64,000 nucleotides of DNA, from NCBI GenBank assembly GCA_027946365.1, contig JAPEUQ010000013.1, positions 1,054,001-1,118,000 of the forward strand, given 5' to 3'. Shown here in pieces: positions 53,270 to 64,000 of the stretch (its first letter is position 1; each line of letters begins with the position of its first letter). This DNA is from Kalmusia sp. IMI 367209 (lineage: Eukaryota; Ascomycota; Dothideomycetes; Pleosporales; Didymosphaeriaceae). The position numbers and the translations under genes are program-made. The notes under the pieces were generated by a model. It saw only the letters and a list, made by a program, of their open reading frames with translations. It had not been told where the DNA came from and ran no database searches.

Positions 53270-55695
53270 GAGGGGGATTGCCATGTTCTTGAAATACTTG
53301 GATAGACTTAGACTGGATCAGGTCGTCGTGCAATGCGAGAAAAGACAACTTTTTATAAGGTTTAGGTGGAGTGTGGGTCTATTGGATGCATAACGCGGCG
53401 TTGGAGCGCTTTTGTTGGGTGGACTACATGGAGTCAGACATAAACGGTTCTTACAATAGAAATGACGCACGTTTGATGAATTTCAAGAGTCAACGAATTA
53501 GGCTCTTGATGGTTATGCACTCACTGTTCACTTGATATAGACTCTTCAAGTACATGATCGTACCTTTACGCATTGCACTTGCCTTTTTCTGGATGGCATT
53601 CTATCTCATGGTCTATTGGTATTCGCATTAATTCAGTATTAGATTGCCGTCACTGCTGTCAGTAACGGCCAGTCAGCCCGTCAGTCGCCAAAGGTACTCT
53701 AAGATATGCGAGTCACGCGGCTGTACACTGAGACCAAGGAGTGTTACGCACAGGACTAAGAAGTCAACGGCCCATCACTTTCCTCTGCACATTACACATC
53801 ACGCCCGCAATGCATACACAAAACCTGTCAAGCCTGGTTCAAAGGTCTTATTAAAGTGATCAATGACATAGCATCAAGGAAGACAGCTGAAGATCTCTAC
53901 ATCTGAGTCTAGCCGCAAGTGAGGCCGAACCATCGACCTGCACGAGCTTGGCACATGTAGAAGACGGGTAACTTCTTCATCGTAGTAGCCGAGTTGAGTT
54001 TTCTGATTCAATTGGTATCAGATAAAAACTCCTAGGTGCAGGGCCTATGAGAGATGGCTTTCATGATCGGACACATGTTGCGCTATCACGCTATCAAGTT
54101 GTTTGCTTCCCGATGCGTGCGTACATCAGTGTTGATTGCACTGAAGGCATACTTAGGTAGTTATGTGTTGCCACTAGGAAAGGTTTGAGACTTCTGAGAT
54201 TTGATCCCGCTCAGGGCCGAAATGCGTTAGCGGGTATCCGTGTGGTAGGTCTGAACCAATGAGAGGTTTGAAAGAGACTTCAAAGGGTTGAAACAGCTAC
54301 CCTCTTTTCTTCCCAATCTGTACCGTGGGTGTCCCTGAGACCCAAAGTTTTTCGTGAGGTCACGTGAGAGGCAACCTTGCCGAATGTGTACACAACGCCG
54401 CTCGCGCCTCCTTCTCGCTGACACTGTCAAGCCACCTGGTTGAAGAGTTTTCAAAGTCGTCGTAATAAGATTCCTAAACGCCAGAATGGCTCCTGGGGTG
54501 GTCGGACCGCAATGGTGCGACATGCGCCGGCTTCCTCTATCTCTTTGTTCTCCCTCATCACCGGATCTCCTGCCCTCTCGTTGTTTGTCCCTTTGTGTGA
54601 TCTGTTACAGCGGTTGCTGTACGTTCCTGTCGATCTCCCGTGCTACTACGGACCGTTCGTCGATTATTGCTCGCTTATTGGCTCCAGCCCGCTGGCGTCC
54701 GACGCTCCGTTGGTCTACCAAACCGTTGAACTCTTAGATCAAGCCAACTTGTGCGATTCGTCGATATGTGCAAATTTTCCTGCTTGACATCATGGCTGCC
54801 GCGCTGCCGCTGATGGCGCACGTACAATGCCATTGCTTCCCACGGTTGAACTCTTATGGCGGCGAAGCACAGTCTCCTCGCTGTCGCATGCCCTGTCGCG
54901 TGGAAGACACATGGTTGGACTGTGTCTAAGAACATGGAGATGACGCGTCCCAAGCCCAACTCGCTCCGGGAATCGGTAGTTGAGACAAGGTCTCAGGGTT
55001 CGGCACACCTTCAGATTGGTCTTCTCACCTTGATGCTCCATGGAGAGGCAGTGTCAGCTCCAGCGCGAAGTCCAGGCCACTGCCACGGCCCTTATTTGAA
55101 CCGGCCTGAACCGATATCGATAGGGGAGAGGAAGAAGTAGACTCTTTCGGGAGACGTGCCGTCCTTCCCCGGTAGTTCTCTGCCTGAAGACGCCCACAAA
55201 ATTCCCCACTCCAGGCCGGTGGACGGGCATACCTAGGCGCGCCGAGGCCTCACCGAGCCTGTCATACACGTGTGCCATCTATACTGCCGCCGATCGCAAT
55301 TTCCACATCTTGTAAACATTTTTCTAGTCTGCCTTCTGTTGTGGATACGGGCTGACAGACTCCTCTCCGTGTGGCACACGAGTGTCGAGGGCCACTTTTA
55401 GAAACCACTAACATGTTCTCGAACGCAAATCACTGACGGGCCGTTGCCCCAACACGCGGTAAAGTATCCACGCGTGGGGAAGTAACAAGGTTATAAGTAA
55501 GTAGACGTCGACCACCATAGAAGGCATCCAACACTCATTCTCTATTCCATCTTTTCGAACTTCGGTTCAGTCCTTCCTTTTCGCGTTGTCCGGCACACGC
55601 TCCTTAGCATCAAGCTATCCAACAGTCACTTCTTGTGTACATTTTACTCGCTTCCCTCTGAAAGAGACCACCACTGGAATCAATCCTTCATCAAA
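53270..55695. other. Longest gene-free stretch
   Basis: About 2.4 kb with frequent stops; frames up to about 115 codons near 54.2-55.3 kb overlap on both strands and show no signal peptide or domain. The last 150 bp hold the leader of the Bys1 gene (pyrimidine-rich). No tRNA-like cloverleaf was spotted by eye. Confidence 0.4.
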
Positions 55696-56304
55696 ATGGT
55701 TCAACAAAGCCTCCTTACCCTTCTTCTCCTGCCCGTCCTTGCGCTTGGCGCTCCCAAGCCCAACTGGACCGCCACCAGTGCTACTAGTGCTCCCGCTAGC
55801 ACTTCTTCAAGCTCTCCCTCGTCTGGCAAAGGCGGTCAGGTATTCCTGAAGAATTCCTGCTCCTACGAAGTCACCGTCGACGCCATTCCCGGCCCCGGCT
55901 GCTCTTCCGGTGGCAGCGGCACCGTCTCCGCTGGCTCCACCTGGACCGACACTCTTGCCGATTGCTCCAACGGCAACACTGCCCTTAAGGTCTACGGCAA
56001 CGGAAGCGAAAAGCCCATGCAGTTCGAATATGGCCTTGTCGGCGACACTGTCTGGTACGACATGTCCTTCATCGATTGCCTGACTTCCACTAGCGATTTC
56101 AGCCAATGCGCTGGTTCCAGCTGGTCCATGGGCAGCGTTGGTAGTTGCCCAACGTATGCTTGCAAGGGTGGATCCGAGTGCTGCACCCAGGGCTATTGCG
56201 ACCCTGATGCCAGCGTCATCGACCCCGACCCGAACGCAGGGTGCGGAGCACCCCAGGGATACTCCACCAGCGATGTGGGTATCACCATTGAGCTTTGCGC
56301 TTAG
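55696..56304 (+). CDS. Bys1-family thaumatin-like secreted protein
   Basis: Single exon, 202 residues, ATG at 55696 (CAAAATGG context; an upstream in-frame ATG at 55633 would bury the signal peptide). Signal peptide MVQQSLLTLLLLPVLALGA, then a Ser/Thr/Pro linker (TATSATSAPASTSSSSPSSG), then a Bys1/thaumatin-like beta domain: GQVFLKNSCSYEVTVDAI, SAGSTWTDTLADCSNGNTAL, QFEYGLVGDTVWYDMSFIDC. Cysteines are numerous (about 12) and clustered toward the end (SCPTYACKGGSECCTQGYC), as in this family. Blastomyces Bys1 is a yeast-phase secreted protein and relatives occur in many ascomycetes, including plant pathogens; the role is not known. The mature protein is likely acidic and disulfide-rich. Confidence 0.88.
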   Translation: MVQQSLLTLLLLPVLALGAPKPNWTATSATSAPASTSSSSPSSGKGGQVFLKNSCSYEVTVDAIPGPGCSSGGSGTVSAGSTWTDTLADCSNGNTALKVYGNGSEKPMQFEYGLVGDTVWYDMSFIDCLTSTSDFSQCAGSSWSMGSVGSCPTYACKGGSECCTQGYCDPDASVIDPDPNAGCGAPQGYSTSDVGITIELCA

Positions 56305-57448
56305 ATGTCGTATGTTACGACAGGAACTACATCGACTTTAGACTCCGATATATGTAGATACGAATCATGACTGTCCTTACGATTGACCTATACTGCTTTA
56401 CCCATGTATTCATCCGTGCTGCACCAAAAAAGCGACCATGTATGCTCCAACATCTAGTCTAGCGCTGATTAACCGTGTGCGATCTGCCGTTTTCTGCCAA
56501 CACAAGCTGATCCGCTTAATTATACGCGTCATGTATGCGTACCAATACACGGCCGTTAAAGCTAATGATTAAAAATCTACTTATTAACGTTGATTAGAGC
56601 GTAGAACACTCTGTTATAGTGGGTGCATGATGCTCAGAACAGATTATCGACTGAGCTGAACAGGCACATGGTCGCGAGCTTTACTCCTTACAAGTCAAAG
56701 AAAGATCTTTAATATTCGCTGGAACGCTATAAATCTGAGCCAGAACACTCCAGCTTGCGATATGTAGAGGGGAACTTTCCGAAGGACGTTCGCGACATGG
56801 CAGAGGATCTTCCCCGAATATCTTATTCAGATCGTTTTGGTGAACAGACGTATTGCAGCTTAGGTACTACACTAGATGCACCCTGTTACCTTTTTTTGTC
56901 ATGACTGAGTTGTGAACGAGTGGAGTCTGCCCGAAAATTTGAAACTCTACTCCTACATGCATGCGAGAACGACTGTGCCCAGGAGACAATAATATATCTC
57001 GCGGTCGTACTTAGGGATGTTGATGCTTTAAGTATGGCTGTTCGTGAATTGGAAATTTTTGAGCAAGCCTGCAGTTATGTTGCAATAAAAAGAGGTGTAA
57101 AGAATTGTCGCGGAGAGGAAATATCGTTCATTCGTCTGCTATCATGAATGCATGGTTTGGGAGGAGATTGCGGATGTCGGACGAAAAGCGCACGTGCTAG
57201 CGTGTAATGCCGCAAGCGTGGCGGTGGCGGGGCGTGAGCCGCTGATACGTCAACTGTAGCCTGAACGTCCACATACATTTAGTTCACGATTTGCGTACCA
57301 CTCTCGGTCTTTACAGGCGGGACCAGCAAAGAACAAACCCCCTCATTAGCCACTGTATACGAAATTATTTTGCTTGAACCCGACAGTGGGTCTTATGCCC
57401 CGATAATCCGTTCGCCATCCCCGCCCTCAACTCAACCACTGCTTCAAG
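56305..57448. other. Intergenic region
   Basis: About 1.14 kb between the Bys1 gene and the PPPDE gene. A frame of 75 codons near 56920 starts at GTG and has no family features. No gene is seen. Confidence 0.45.
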
Positions 57449-59318
57449 ATGGATGTACAGCTCTACGTGTATGACCTATCACAGGTGAATTTTGTCTGGC
57501 ATGTTGGAATCCTCACATTGACAGTAGGTATAGGGTCTTGCACGGTCAATGTCCGCACAGTTCCTCGGAACCCAGATCGATGCCGTTTACCACACCTCCA
57601 TCGTCCTCCAGAATATCGAATATTTCTTCGGTCAAGGCGTACAAACCTGCCACGCGGGTGCCACACATCATGGCAAACCTATGGAAGTCATACCGCTAGG
57701 TCGAACCGAGCTACCTATCGAAGTCATCCTCGAATACCTCGAGAGTCTGAAGACGGTGTACACGGCTGAGTCGTACGACCTGTTCTTGCACAATTGCAAT
57801 AACTTCTCGAACGACTTTGCCATGTTTCTAGTAGGGAAAGGAATACCTGATCATATCACGAGTCTACCGCAGACCGTGTTAAACACGCCTTTTGGGCAGA
57901 TGTTGAGACCGCAGATTGATGCGATGATGAGGCCAGTTACCCAAGCACCAACGCCCCAGAACGGTGCGGTAGTTCCTTCGACGTTCAACGGCACAGTGCA
58001 GAATGGCGCACCGAAACAAGCGCCTACACTGTCAAAAGCTGAAGCAGAGTTGAACGAGGCAACTAGCCGGGTTAACAGCGTCACAACTATCCAGGCCGTG
58101 GATCGCTTGCTAGATCTTGCAAAGGATCGTTGTGCGATCATATTTTTTACAAGCTCCACTTGTGGCCCTTGCAAGATCATGTATCAGCCGTTCGATGACC
58201 TAGCAGCGGAAACTGCCAACAAGTGTGTCTTTCTAAAGATCGACTTTAGCTTCGCGGACCGCTCAATCGGCACGCGGTTCCCTCATGTTCGCGCAACACC
58301 AACATTCATCACATTTATCCATGGTCAAAAGCGGGACGAATGGAGTGGAGCTGATCCTCGCCAACTCCGCAGCAACATTGAGCTTCTCCTGAACGAAGCA
58401 TTTCCGGCGCACCCTCATCTATCCATGAGTCTGCCAACACTGTTAAGCCAGAGTCAGCGACCAATTTTATACACTAAAGTCCCTCCTTTGGAGAAGGTCG
58501 TCGCAAAGATGGGCAGTGCAGGAAAAGATGAAGCTGTTTCGTCCATAGTCTCGTTTATTGATTCTCGCGAACGCTTTGGCGCCATAGAAGCCCCGCTCAA
58601 AAGATTGCCACAGTTCGCGGACTTTCTACGTAAGAGCACGACGACGCTACCGCCGGAGCTTTTGTTCACTTCCCTCGATTTACTACGCGTTGCCTTGACG
58701 GATGTCCGTGTAGCAGGTTTCTTCGCAGAGGAGCACGCTGGCGCTACAGGCACGCCAGCAACTGTGGCGCACTTGCTCGACCACGTAAATGGCCTTGGAG
58801 AAGCAGCACCATATCCTTTGCGTCTTACGACACTCCATTTAGCATGCAATCTTTTCAACTCGCCCTTATTCATCCCACACCTTCTCTCTCCGCCGCTATC
58901 TTCAACATTAATATCTATCCTCACCACCGCCCTGCTAGACGAAAAGCATCCCGCGCTGAAAGCGTCAGCGCTTAGTCTCGCCATGAACATTGCATCATCC
59001 AACCACAAAATTCGCATGAAGAAACATAGTTCGAATCCCTCGCCAGCGCTGCCTTCGGAATCCGAGCTCGACGACTCAGAACAAGTTGAGCTACTTGCGT
59101 CTCTACTTGAGATTCTTAGTTCTGAAGAGGAGTTTAGCGATGTGAAAAAGATGACACTGATCTGCACGGGGTGGCTGGTGTACTGCGCGGATATGGACGG
59201 GGAGGTGAGGGATTTGTGGAGGGCCATGGATGCAGCGGGTACGGCAGGGAAGTTGCAAGCAAAGATCTTACAGGACAGGATGTTAATCAAGGAGGTCACG
59301 AGGCTATTAGAGGTTTGA
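57449..59318 (+). CDS. PPPDE (DeSI-type) peptidase - thioredoxin - PUL fusion protein
   Basis: Model: join(57449..57484, 57534..59318), 606 residues. Exon 1 encodes only MDVQLYVYDLSQ; a 49-nt intron (GTGAAT...GTATAG) leads to GLARSMSAQFLG. Domain 1 (about 1-145) is a PPPDE thiol peptidase with His in AVYHTSIVL and the catalytic Cys in FLHNCNNFSND, as in deSUMOylating isopeptidase DeSI. Domain 2 (about 200-310) is a thioredoxin fold with the redox pair in SSTCGPCK and the cis-Pro ATPTF. Domain 3 (about 335-606) is a PUL-type helical-repeat domain that in PLAA/Ufd3 binds Cdc48/p97. This order is known in several fungi. It suggests a ubiquitin- or SUMO-linked peptidase attached to Cdc48 with a redox module; substrates are unknown. 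Confidence 0.9.
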
Positions 59319-60772
59319 AGCTATGGTGAAGCAGATGAGATTGCGCTAGAGTTGTATACCCATGTGAAGATATATATAGATGATCTCCGGATGTTTTTAT
59401 TTGATAAAAGATAGACTTTGAGAGACGAACTTCATGTTTAGAAAGACTCGAAACAGGAAATGGGGGGTGTAGCTTACCATTTCGAGTATAGTCTTATCGC
59501 GCCGCGCAGTATATATTTGCGTGTCTCGTCGGGATCAATTCTCATATATGCTTCTGATATGAAATTTTCAAATGGTCTGCACAATTTCCATCGCAATTTT
59601 ATCTTCTCATGGCTCTTACCTAGAGTTTTGAAGCCCAGAATACGGCACGAGGGCGGCTTCTAGTCTTCGAAACCGCAGTGCAGGCACACAAGGAACTCAG
59701 ACTCGGGCGCTGACGATGCTGGATGACGTTTTATCTTTTCCTGCGCAACACATTCATTGATCACGGCAGTTGCAACGAGAACTACGACATCCGATGTCGC
59801 ATACAATAGATGTGAGGACTGCAGAGTGTCGTCTGGAAGTAGCAGGGTCTCTTATCACCTTTCCATGTGCACACACGCGGGCACTGTCATCACCGGCATC
59901 TCGCAGGACTGCATATCAGGTATCCTTGCACGTGCAGTCTGATGCGAGCATTTGAACGGCTTTCCATCGCCGGTACCGGCTGCAGAGCTGACATTGAAAC
60001 CTGTACAGCATCATAGTCAAACTAATATATTGCGCATTATCCTTCACAAGCACACAATATAGGTATTTGTCTTCACGAGCTGATTGCGATACAATCGAGA
60101 TTCACTATTCGTAGGCGCATTATTCCTGCACCCCAGGTGACGAAGGCGCAACGCCAGCAACTTCACCCACCCGTACCATCAAATGGAACAGCAGCCGTTG
60201 GTAAGCCCTTTTCGCAATGCGGCTCAAAATGTTGCAATCGAATCGTCTTCCGGGAAATTTTGTGTATGGTTCGGGATTGCGCCGATCGCAGCCTCTGCCG
60301 ACCCCAGATCCCGCCAAAACAGCAACGATTTCCGCATTCATACCACGCAGACATGCAGGAACCCCAGGCACGAATTATCCCGCTCACATGTCGACATCAG
60401 AATGGTGCAATCTAGGCATCCGGGGACCATGGGGAAAGAGCGGTCGCGACAGAGGATTCGGAACCGTTTGTGCGATATTGCGTGATCGGGCGTCTCGTTC
60501 GCGAAATGTCACTACAGAGTACCCGATACATATTCCTTTGACCTACCACAAGGAGCACCGCATAATCCTACACATTTTCTTTCTCCAATAACGAAGAGTA
60601 CAAGGGCATTCAGCGTTCACGGGAGGCAATTTGAAGCATTGAGCAATTGCATACGGGAAGGACACTGTGTGAGGACAAGAACGTCAAAGACAATATCTGT
60701 GTGTGAAGGTACAACGATCGACTTCTCGGGACCTACAGTAGATAAGAGCTAGAAAGACACAGTCCGACAACA
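59319..60772. other. Intergenic region with a coding-like patch
   Basis: About 1.45 kb. At 60183-60750 several frames stay open together: a 100-codon frame from ATG 60183, a Pro/Thr-rich frame after a possible GTAAGC intron, and a later frame with no ATG (about 60493-60750). They could be exons of one small gene, but no family is recognised and the splicing is not unique. See findings. Confidence 0.4.
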
Positions 60773-61644
60773 ATGGCTCCAGGACTTGATCTATCTGTTC
60801 TAGCTCGAGAGGTCCAGTCGCACAACGACACGACGGCGCCGAAAGACAATGTCACGGTCGACGCAGTTGAGATTGACGCTTCAATTGATGACGAAAAAGG
60901 CACATATGTCTTGGATCCAGCATCAATCACCCAGGACTTCGACGAACTGCGATTCGAAAGAGCAGCATCTCGCCAACTGGATGACCAATCCATCAGCAAG
61001 ACTGAGAATACAACAACGTTACCACTCCGCTCCACCCAACTAATCTCCTCCCCTTACAACAACCCAGGCCACTACCTCGATCTCAGCACCCTCGATATCC
61101 CCAACCTTATCTTTGCCAAAGCCCTCACAGCGCTCAAGCCTCTTGACCCCAACTACGCAACCGCGCCCTACATCGCCTCTCTGGACTTCCCCACGGTTCT
61201 CTCTCTCGTCCGTCTCCTCTCCCAACAACTCAATCACACCTGGAAATCTACCACTTTCTACGTCGTAATCTTCCGCTCCAAGCTTAAGGCGGACATCGAT
61301 AACGACCTACTGTACAAGCTAGACTATGAGAGTCACCGCGAAGCGTGCGAGTCGGGCGGCTTGCTGAAGTACTGGTTTGGGAAGCCGAACGAGGAGCGGC
61401 GGAATCTGGCTACCTGTAAGTTTTCTTTGTTTTGCAGAGGATGGGAAAGTGGTGGCGAGCGGGCTAACGTGTTTCAGGCTTCTGGCGCTCTCGCGAGGAC
61501 GCGTATCAGGGCGGTCTTGGTCCGTGGCATAAGAAGGCACGGGCTGCGGGTCGTACGCTATACGAGTCGATCACGTTTTCAACGCACCGATTTACGGTCA
61601 CTGATGGTGCGGCGGAGATCAAGTTTGAGGACTGGATCGACTAG
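60773..61644 (+). CDS. UPF0643-like conserved fungal protein
   Basis: Model: join(60773..61415, 61478..61644), 269 residues. The first 90 residues are acidic and low in structure. The core, from YLDLSTLDIPNLIFAKALTA on, contains SLDFPTVLSLVRLLSQQLN, STTFYVVIFRSKLK, LDYESHREACESGGLLKYWF and, across the 62-nt intron (GTAAGT...TTTCAG, phase 1), RRNLATCFWRSREDA followed by GPWHKKARAAGRTLYESITF and ending EIKFEDWID. This conserved stretch, with an S-H/W-W pattern, matches my memory of the UPF0643 family (S. pombe PB2B2.08). The function is not known. The retained frame after the donor is a read-through, so the protein ends at 61644 and not later. Confidence 0.78.
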
Positions 61645-63108
61645 GCAATCGGTGTGCTGGCGCAGCATCGTTGGGCTTGTAACCGCTCGGACGGACACAG
61701 ATTTTTCCTCGATCTTTCACTCGCCGTTTCTTTGTACTTCATCAAGATGGGTCTGAGACTGGCGTTTAACGGGCATTTCACTCCTTTCACGGCAATTGTA
61801 CCCAGCGGTCATCGATAATCTCTTCTACGATTATTTTCTGGACATTAAAGGCCTGGCAAAAGAAGATTTCTACTTGCGAAGGTTTTAACGGAGTTCAAGA
61901 GGTTATGATATGGGCACTGAGCATGGACTTATCTGTCAGCATGGCATCAGCATGGCGTTTGCATGTTATTGTAGCATTCGACACCTCCGTGGGTGTGTAG
62001 ACAAAATAAACGGAAAGCCTCATAAACATTGCTCGATTCTTCTCAGCTGCACTTCTGAAGTCTGAAAGTGGAAGTAGGACCTTAGACTTTGAGTAGCCGC
62101 ATGGTGTGACTTGCCAGAAAATCGAGCCAAGTTTTCCGATGAAACAGAATCGATGTCTACATCGTGAAAGCCACTCTACCAGCCACTCCTATGGACAGGA
62201 AGACTGAATGACCCTGACCGTGTTCAATTTTGATGCAAATCTTGACTTTTTCAACTCGCTCCATGAGATATGTGTCCATGGAGCTCCGCCCCTCCAACAT
62301 TCCAGTTATACATCCTTATGAAATTTGAGATGTCCTACATGTCGGAAGATTGACTGTTCGGATTTGTTGTTAGTTCTCGTGAATAGAACAAGCGAGTATG
62401 AAAGATGTCAGCCATCAATTCGAGCACGCTTTTGTGGCCGCCCTTCAGATTCCCATGCATCTCAATCAATTATCTATTATTTCAATGTTTGTTCTGTTTC
62501 ATGACTCTATCAAATGGTGACTTGATTCGAGACATGCAATCCATATGAGAAATGTGTACGTGTACCCTTAACTCCAGCCGGTCAATTAAAACCCACTTTA
62601 AGTCTATTGAAACCCAGCCCGCTCTTGATGCCTAGCCACGACCTGGAACAACCCCGCGGGTGGTCACTAGGTGGGTTGCTGGAATCTCTTCATTAATGCG
62701 TCAATTCTACGGAGACGGATTGTGTGCACTCAGTTAGTGTAAAGGCAAATTAATTTTGTTTTTCTAATTTGTTTGAATGTCAGTCTTTGGCTGTTAGGGA
62801 TCGTTTCTAGTCCAATTCACGATGACATGATTACACCTCTTACAATATCTTTCTGTTGCTACCGTTCATATCTACCATTTGTGGCAGTCTGGAGGGGGAC
62901 TCAATTTTTGCTTATTATACTTTTTGTTACGTATGCTTCGATACCTCTTGCGTCAAAACTTCCTACTATAATGATCACACACATGTCATATAGCTATATT
63001 CTCGTATCCTCGCCTATCAAAAAAAGATAACTACAAAGCTAAACATAAGAATCAAGCAACAACTCATTGAAATCCTGCATGTTGCAGTATTTCCAGCCTA
63101 TACATTGA
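61645..63108. other. Gene-free stretch between convergent genes
   Basis: About 1.46 kb, AT-rich, between the 3' ends of the UPF0643-like gene and the truncated regulator. A hydrophobic frame at 62773-63030 is AT-driven. Nothing else is seen. Confidence 0.5.
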
Positions 63109-64000
63109 CTAAAACGTCATGCCTAGCTCCGTCCCATCAAAAGCCATCCCATCCCACCCCAAGCCCGAACCCCCCATGGCAGAGCTCCAACCCATATCCA
63201 GCGGCAAAAAGCCCGACCACAAAGCCGCTTCATCCACCGGCCCCGTGATGCCCGACCCATTGATCGCAAAGTCGCCCACAGCCCCCAGGTCCGTCCATCC
63301 AAAATCCCCCATCTGCTCGGTCATCGCCGGGCTCTCCGCCGTACCAACACTGCCCGCTTGCGAAGGGCTCTGAGCGGAGATGTTACTTTGTCCTGGGAGA
63401 GGAGGGTAGCTGCTACTGCTGGTATCGAGAGAGTGGCTGGCGACGTGGGTGCCCGGGTGCCGGAAAGAAGTGTTATTGTGCTTGTCTTTGCGGGGTGCTT
63501 TGGCCCACAGCAGGCGGAGCAATTGGCTGTAGCGGCTGCCCGGGTGCTGGATTCCAATGCTTGCGCCTACGCTGCTGCGCTGAAGGCGGGTGATTGTTTC
63601 GTTGATCATGGCGCGAATGGCGCGGTCTTCGTCGTTGCTTATTACGCCCGTGCAGCGAGCGCGGTAGAGGAAGACACCGGCGTACACTAGGTATAGGTAG
63701 TACCGTAGAGGCATGTAGCGCAGTGATTTCTCAGGGTCGACGAAATTGTTCGCTGTCGTCAGGATGGCTTTGGCTGCGTCAAGGCCTTCGTATATGAATC
63801 GTGCGTCGCTGACGACACCGACGTTGTTGACGAAGACGCGCTGTGGGGCGTGCATTTTTGACCCGCCAAGGCTATTGTTTCTACCTGAGCTTGAAGGATC
63901 TGAAGAGCCGTTGGCGGCAGGAAGCGCACGAAGAATAGTGGCCTGGAAAGCGAAGGCGTTGATGTACAGCCTGAGATAGTCATAAGATATAAGCAAACAA
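63109..64000 (-). CDS. Fungal-specific transcription factor, 3' part (runs off window)
   Basis: Partial gene: the stop is at 63109 and the coding frame continues to the right edge, so start, DNA-binding domain and upstream introns lie outside. About 297 codons are visible. The first 45 residues (YDYLRLYINAFAFQATILRA) carry the middle-homology region style of Zn2Cys6 regulators, followed by FVDPEKSLRYMPLRYYLYLVYAGVFLYRAR, a helical stretch of the fungal transcription-factor domain. The rest is a disordered Ser/Gly/Pro-rich tail that ends with hydrophobic/acidic blocks (DEAALWSGFLPLDMGW, WDGMAFDGTELGMTF) suitable as an activation domain. The target genes are unknown. If the exon boundary near the edge is real, the tail could also be the last exon. 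Confidence 0.78.
   Translation of the reverse strand, partial: CLLISYDYLRLYINAFAFQATILRALPAANGSSDPSSSGRNNSLGGSKMHAPQRVFVNNVGVVSDARFIYEGLDAAKAILTTANNFVDPEKSLRYMPLRYYLYLVYAGVFLYRARCTGVISNDEDRAIRAMINETITRLQRSSVGASIGIQHPGSRYSQLLRLLWAKAPRKDKHNNTSFRHPGTHVASHSLDTSSSSYPPLPGQSNISAQSPSQAGSVGTAESPAMTEQMGDFGWTDLGAVGDFAINGSGITGPVDEAALWSGFLPLDMGWSSAMGGSGLGWDGMAFDGTELGMTF

Noticed and set aside
58454..59299. 281-codon minus-strand frame opposite the PUL domain
   Set aside because: Ser-rich antisense shadow of the fusion gene; the plus strand carries the real domains.
1..64000. CRISPR arrays, bacterial operons, tRNA or rRNA genes
   Set aside because: No spaced direct repeats, no Shine-Dalgarno-led gene runs, and no cloverleaf B-box (GGTTCGANTCC) hit that survived reading by eye; a tRNA search tool would be decisive.

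Overview
The window is nuclear DNA of a filamentous ascomycete (Pezizomycotina); gene content and protein style suggest a Dothideomycete, but the species cannot be named. The reasons are: intron-split genes on both strands with introns mostly of 47-140 nt and GTRNGT...YAG ends; fungal-only families (RTA1, HET, Zn2Cys6, Bys1, AA9 LPMO, NUO-9.5); and no operons or Shine-Dalgarno sites. I rebuilt about 30 genes by hand from splice signals, frame continuity and protein motifs. Exon ends are given in each entry because single reading frames miss many exons.

Layout. 1-6 kb: a secreted Tyr/Thr-rich wall-type protein and a Stealth-family (GNPTAB-like) sugar-phosphate transferase. 6.9-8.1 kb: a GT34 Golgi glycosyltransferase, divergent from the Stealth gene. 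9.5-18.4 kb: small zinc-binding protein, CDF zinc transporter, glutathionyl-hydroquinone reductase, a disordered CxxC/His-tail protein and TIM17. 19.6-25.7 kb: RTA1 transporter-like protein, BTB/POZ protein, and a head-to-head pair (complex I 9.5 kDa subunit / oligosaccharyltransferase WBP1). 26-34 kb: an F-box protein with a broken or hard-to-splice frame, a gene-poor 2.2 kb stretch, a dimeric-barrel-like protein, NAD kinase, and a seven-exon Mg-chelatase-like AAA+ relative without a visible Walker A. 35-48 kb: secreted WD40-type propeller, an AA9 LPMO with altered second-shell residues, HEM3, a HET-domain protein, a tannase/feruloyl-esterase, a second RTA1 gene broken at a 9-T run, and a Zn2Cys6 regulator with one zinc cysteine replaced by Tyr. 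48-64 kb: VOC-family protein, a second dimeric-barrel-like protein, a secreted GPI-type protein, a Bys1 thaumatin-like protein, a PPPDE-thioredoxin-PUL fusion, a UPF0643-like protein, and the 3' part of a fungal transcription factor running off the right edge.

How they fit together. Most of the window is housekeeping (TIM17, complex I, OST, heme, NADP, zinc) mixed with accessory genes facing the outside (LPMO, esterase, secreted propeller, Bys1, wall proteins) and self/non-self or regulatory genes (HET, F-box, BTB). I see no secondary-metabolite cluster, no transposon with intact coding sequence, no CRISPR and no tRNA or rRNA gene I can defend. The most unusual items are the Stealth/GT34 pair (with an in-frame intron that hides the Stealth CR1 motif), the P-loop-less chelatase-like protein, the LPMO with Glu in place of the second-shell His and Gln, and the Zn2Cys6 protein with five cysteines.
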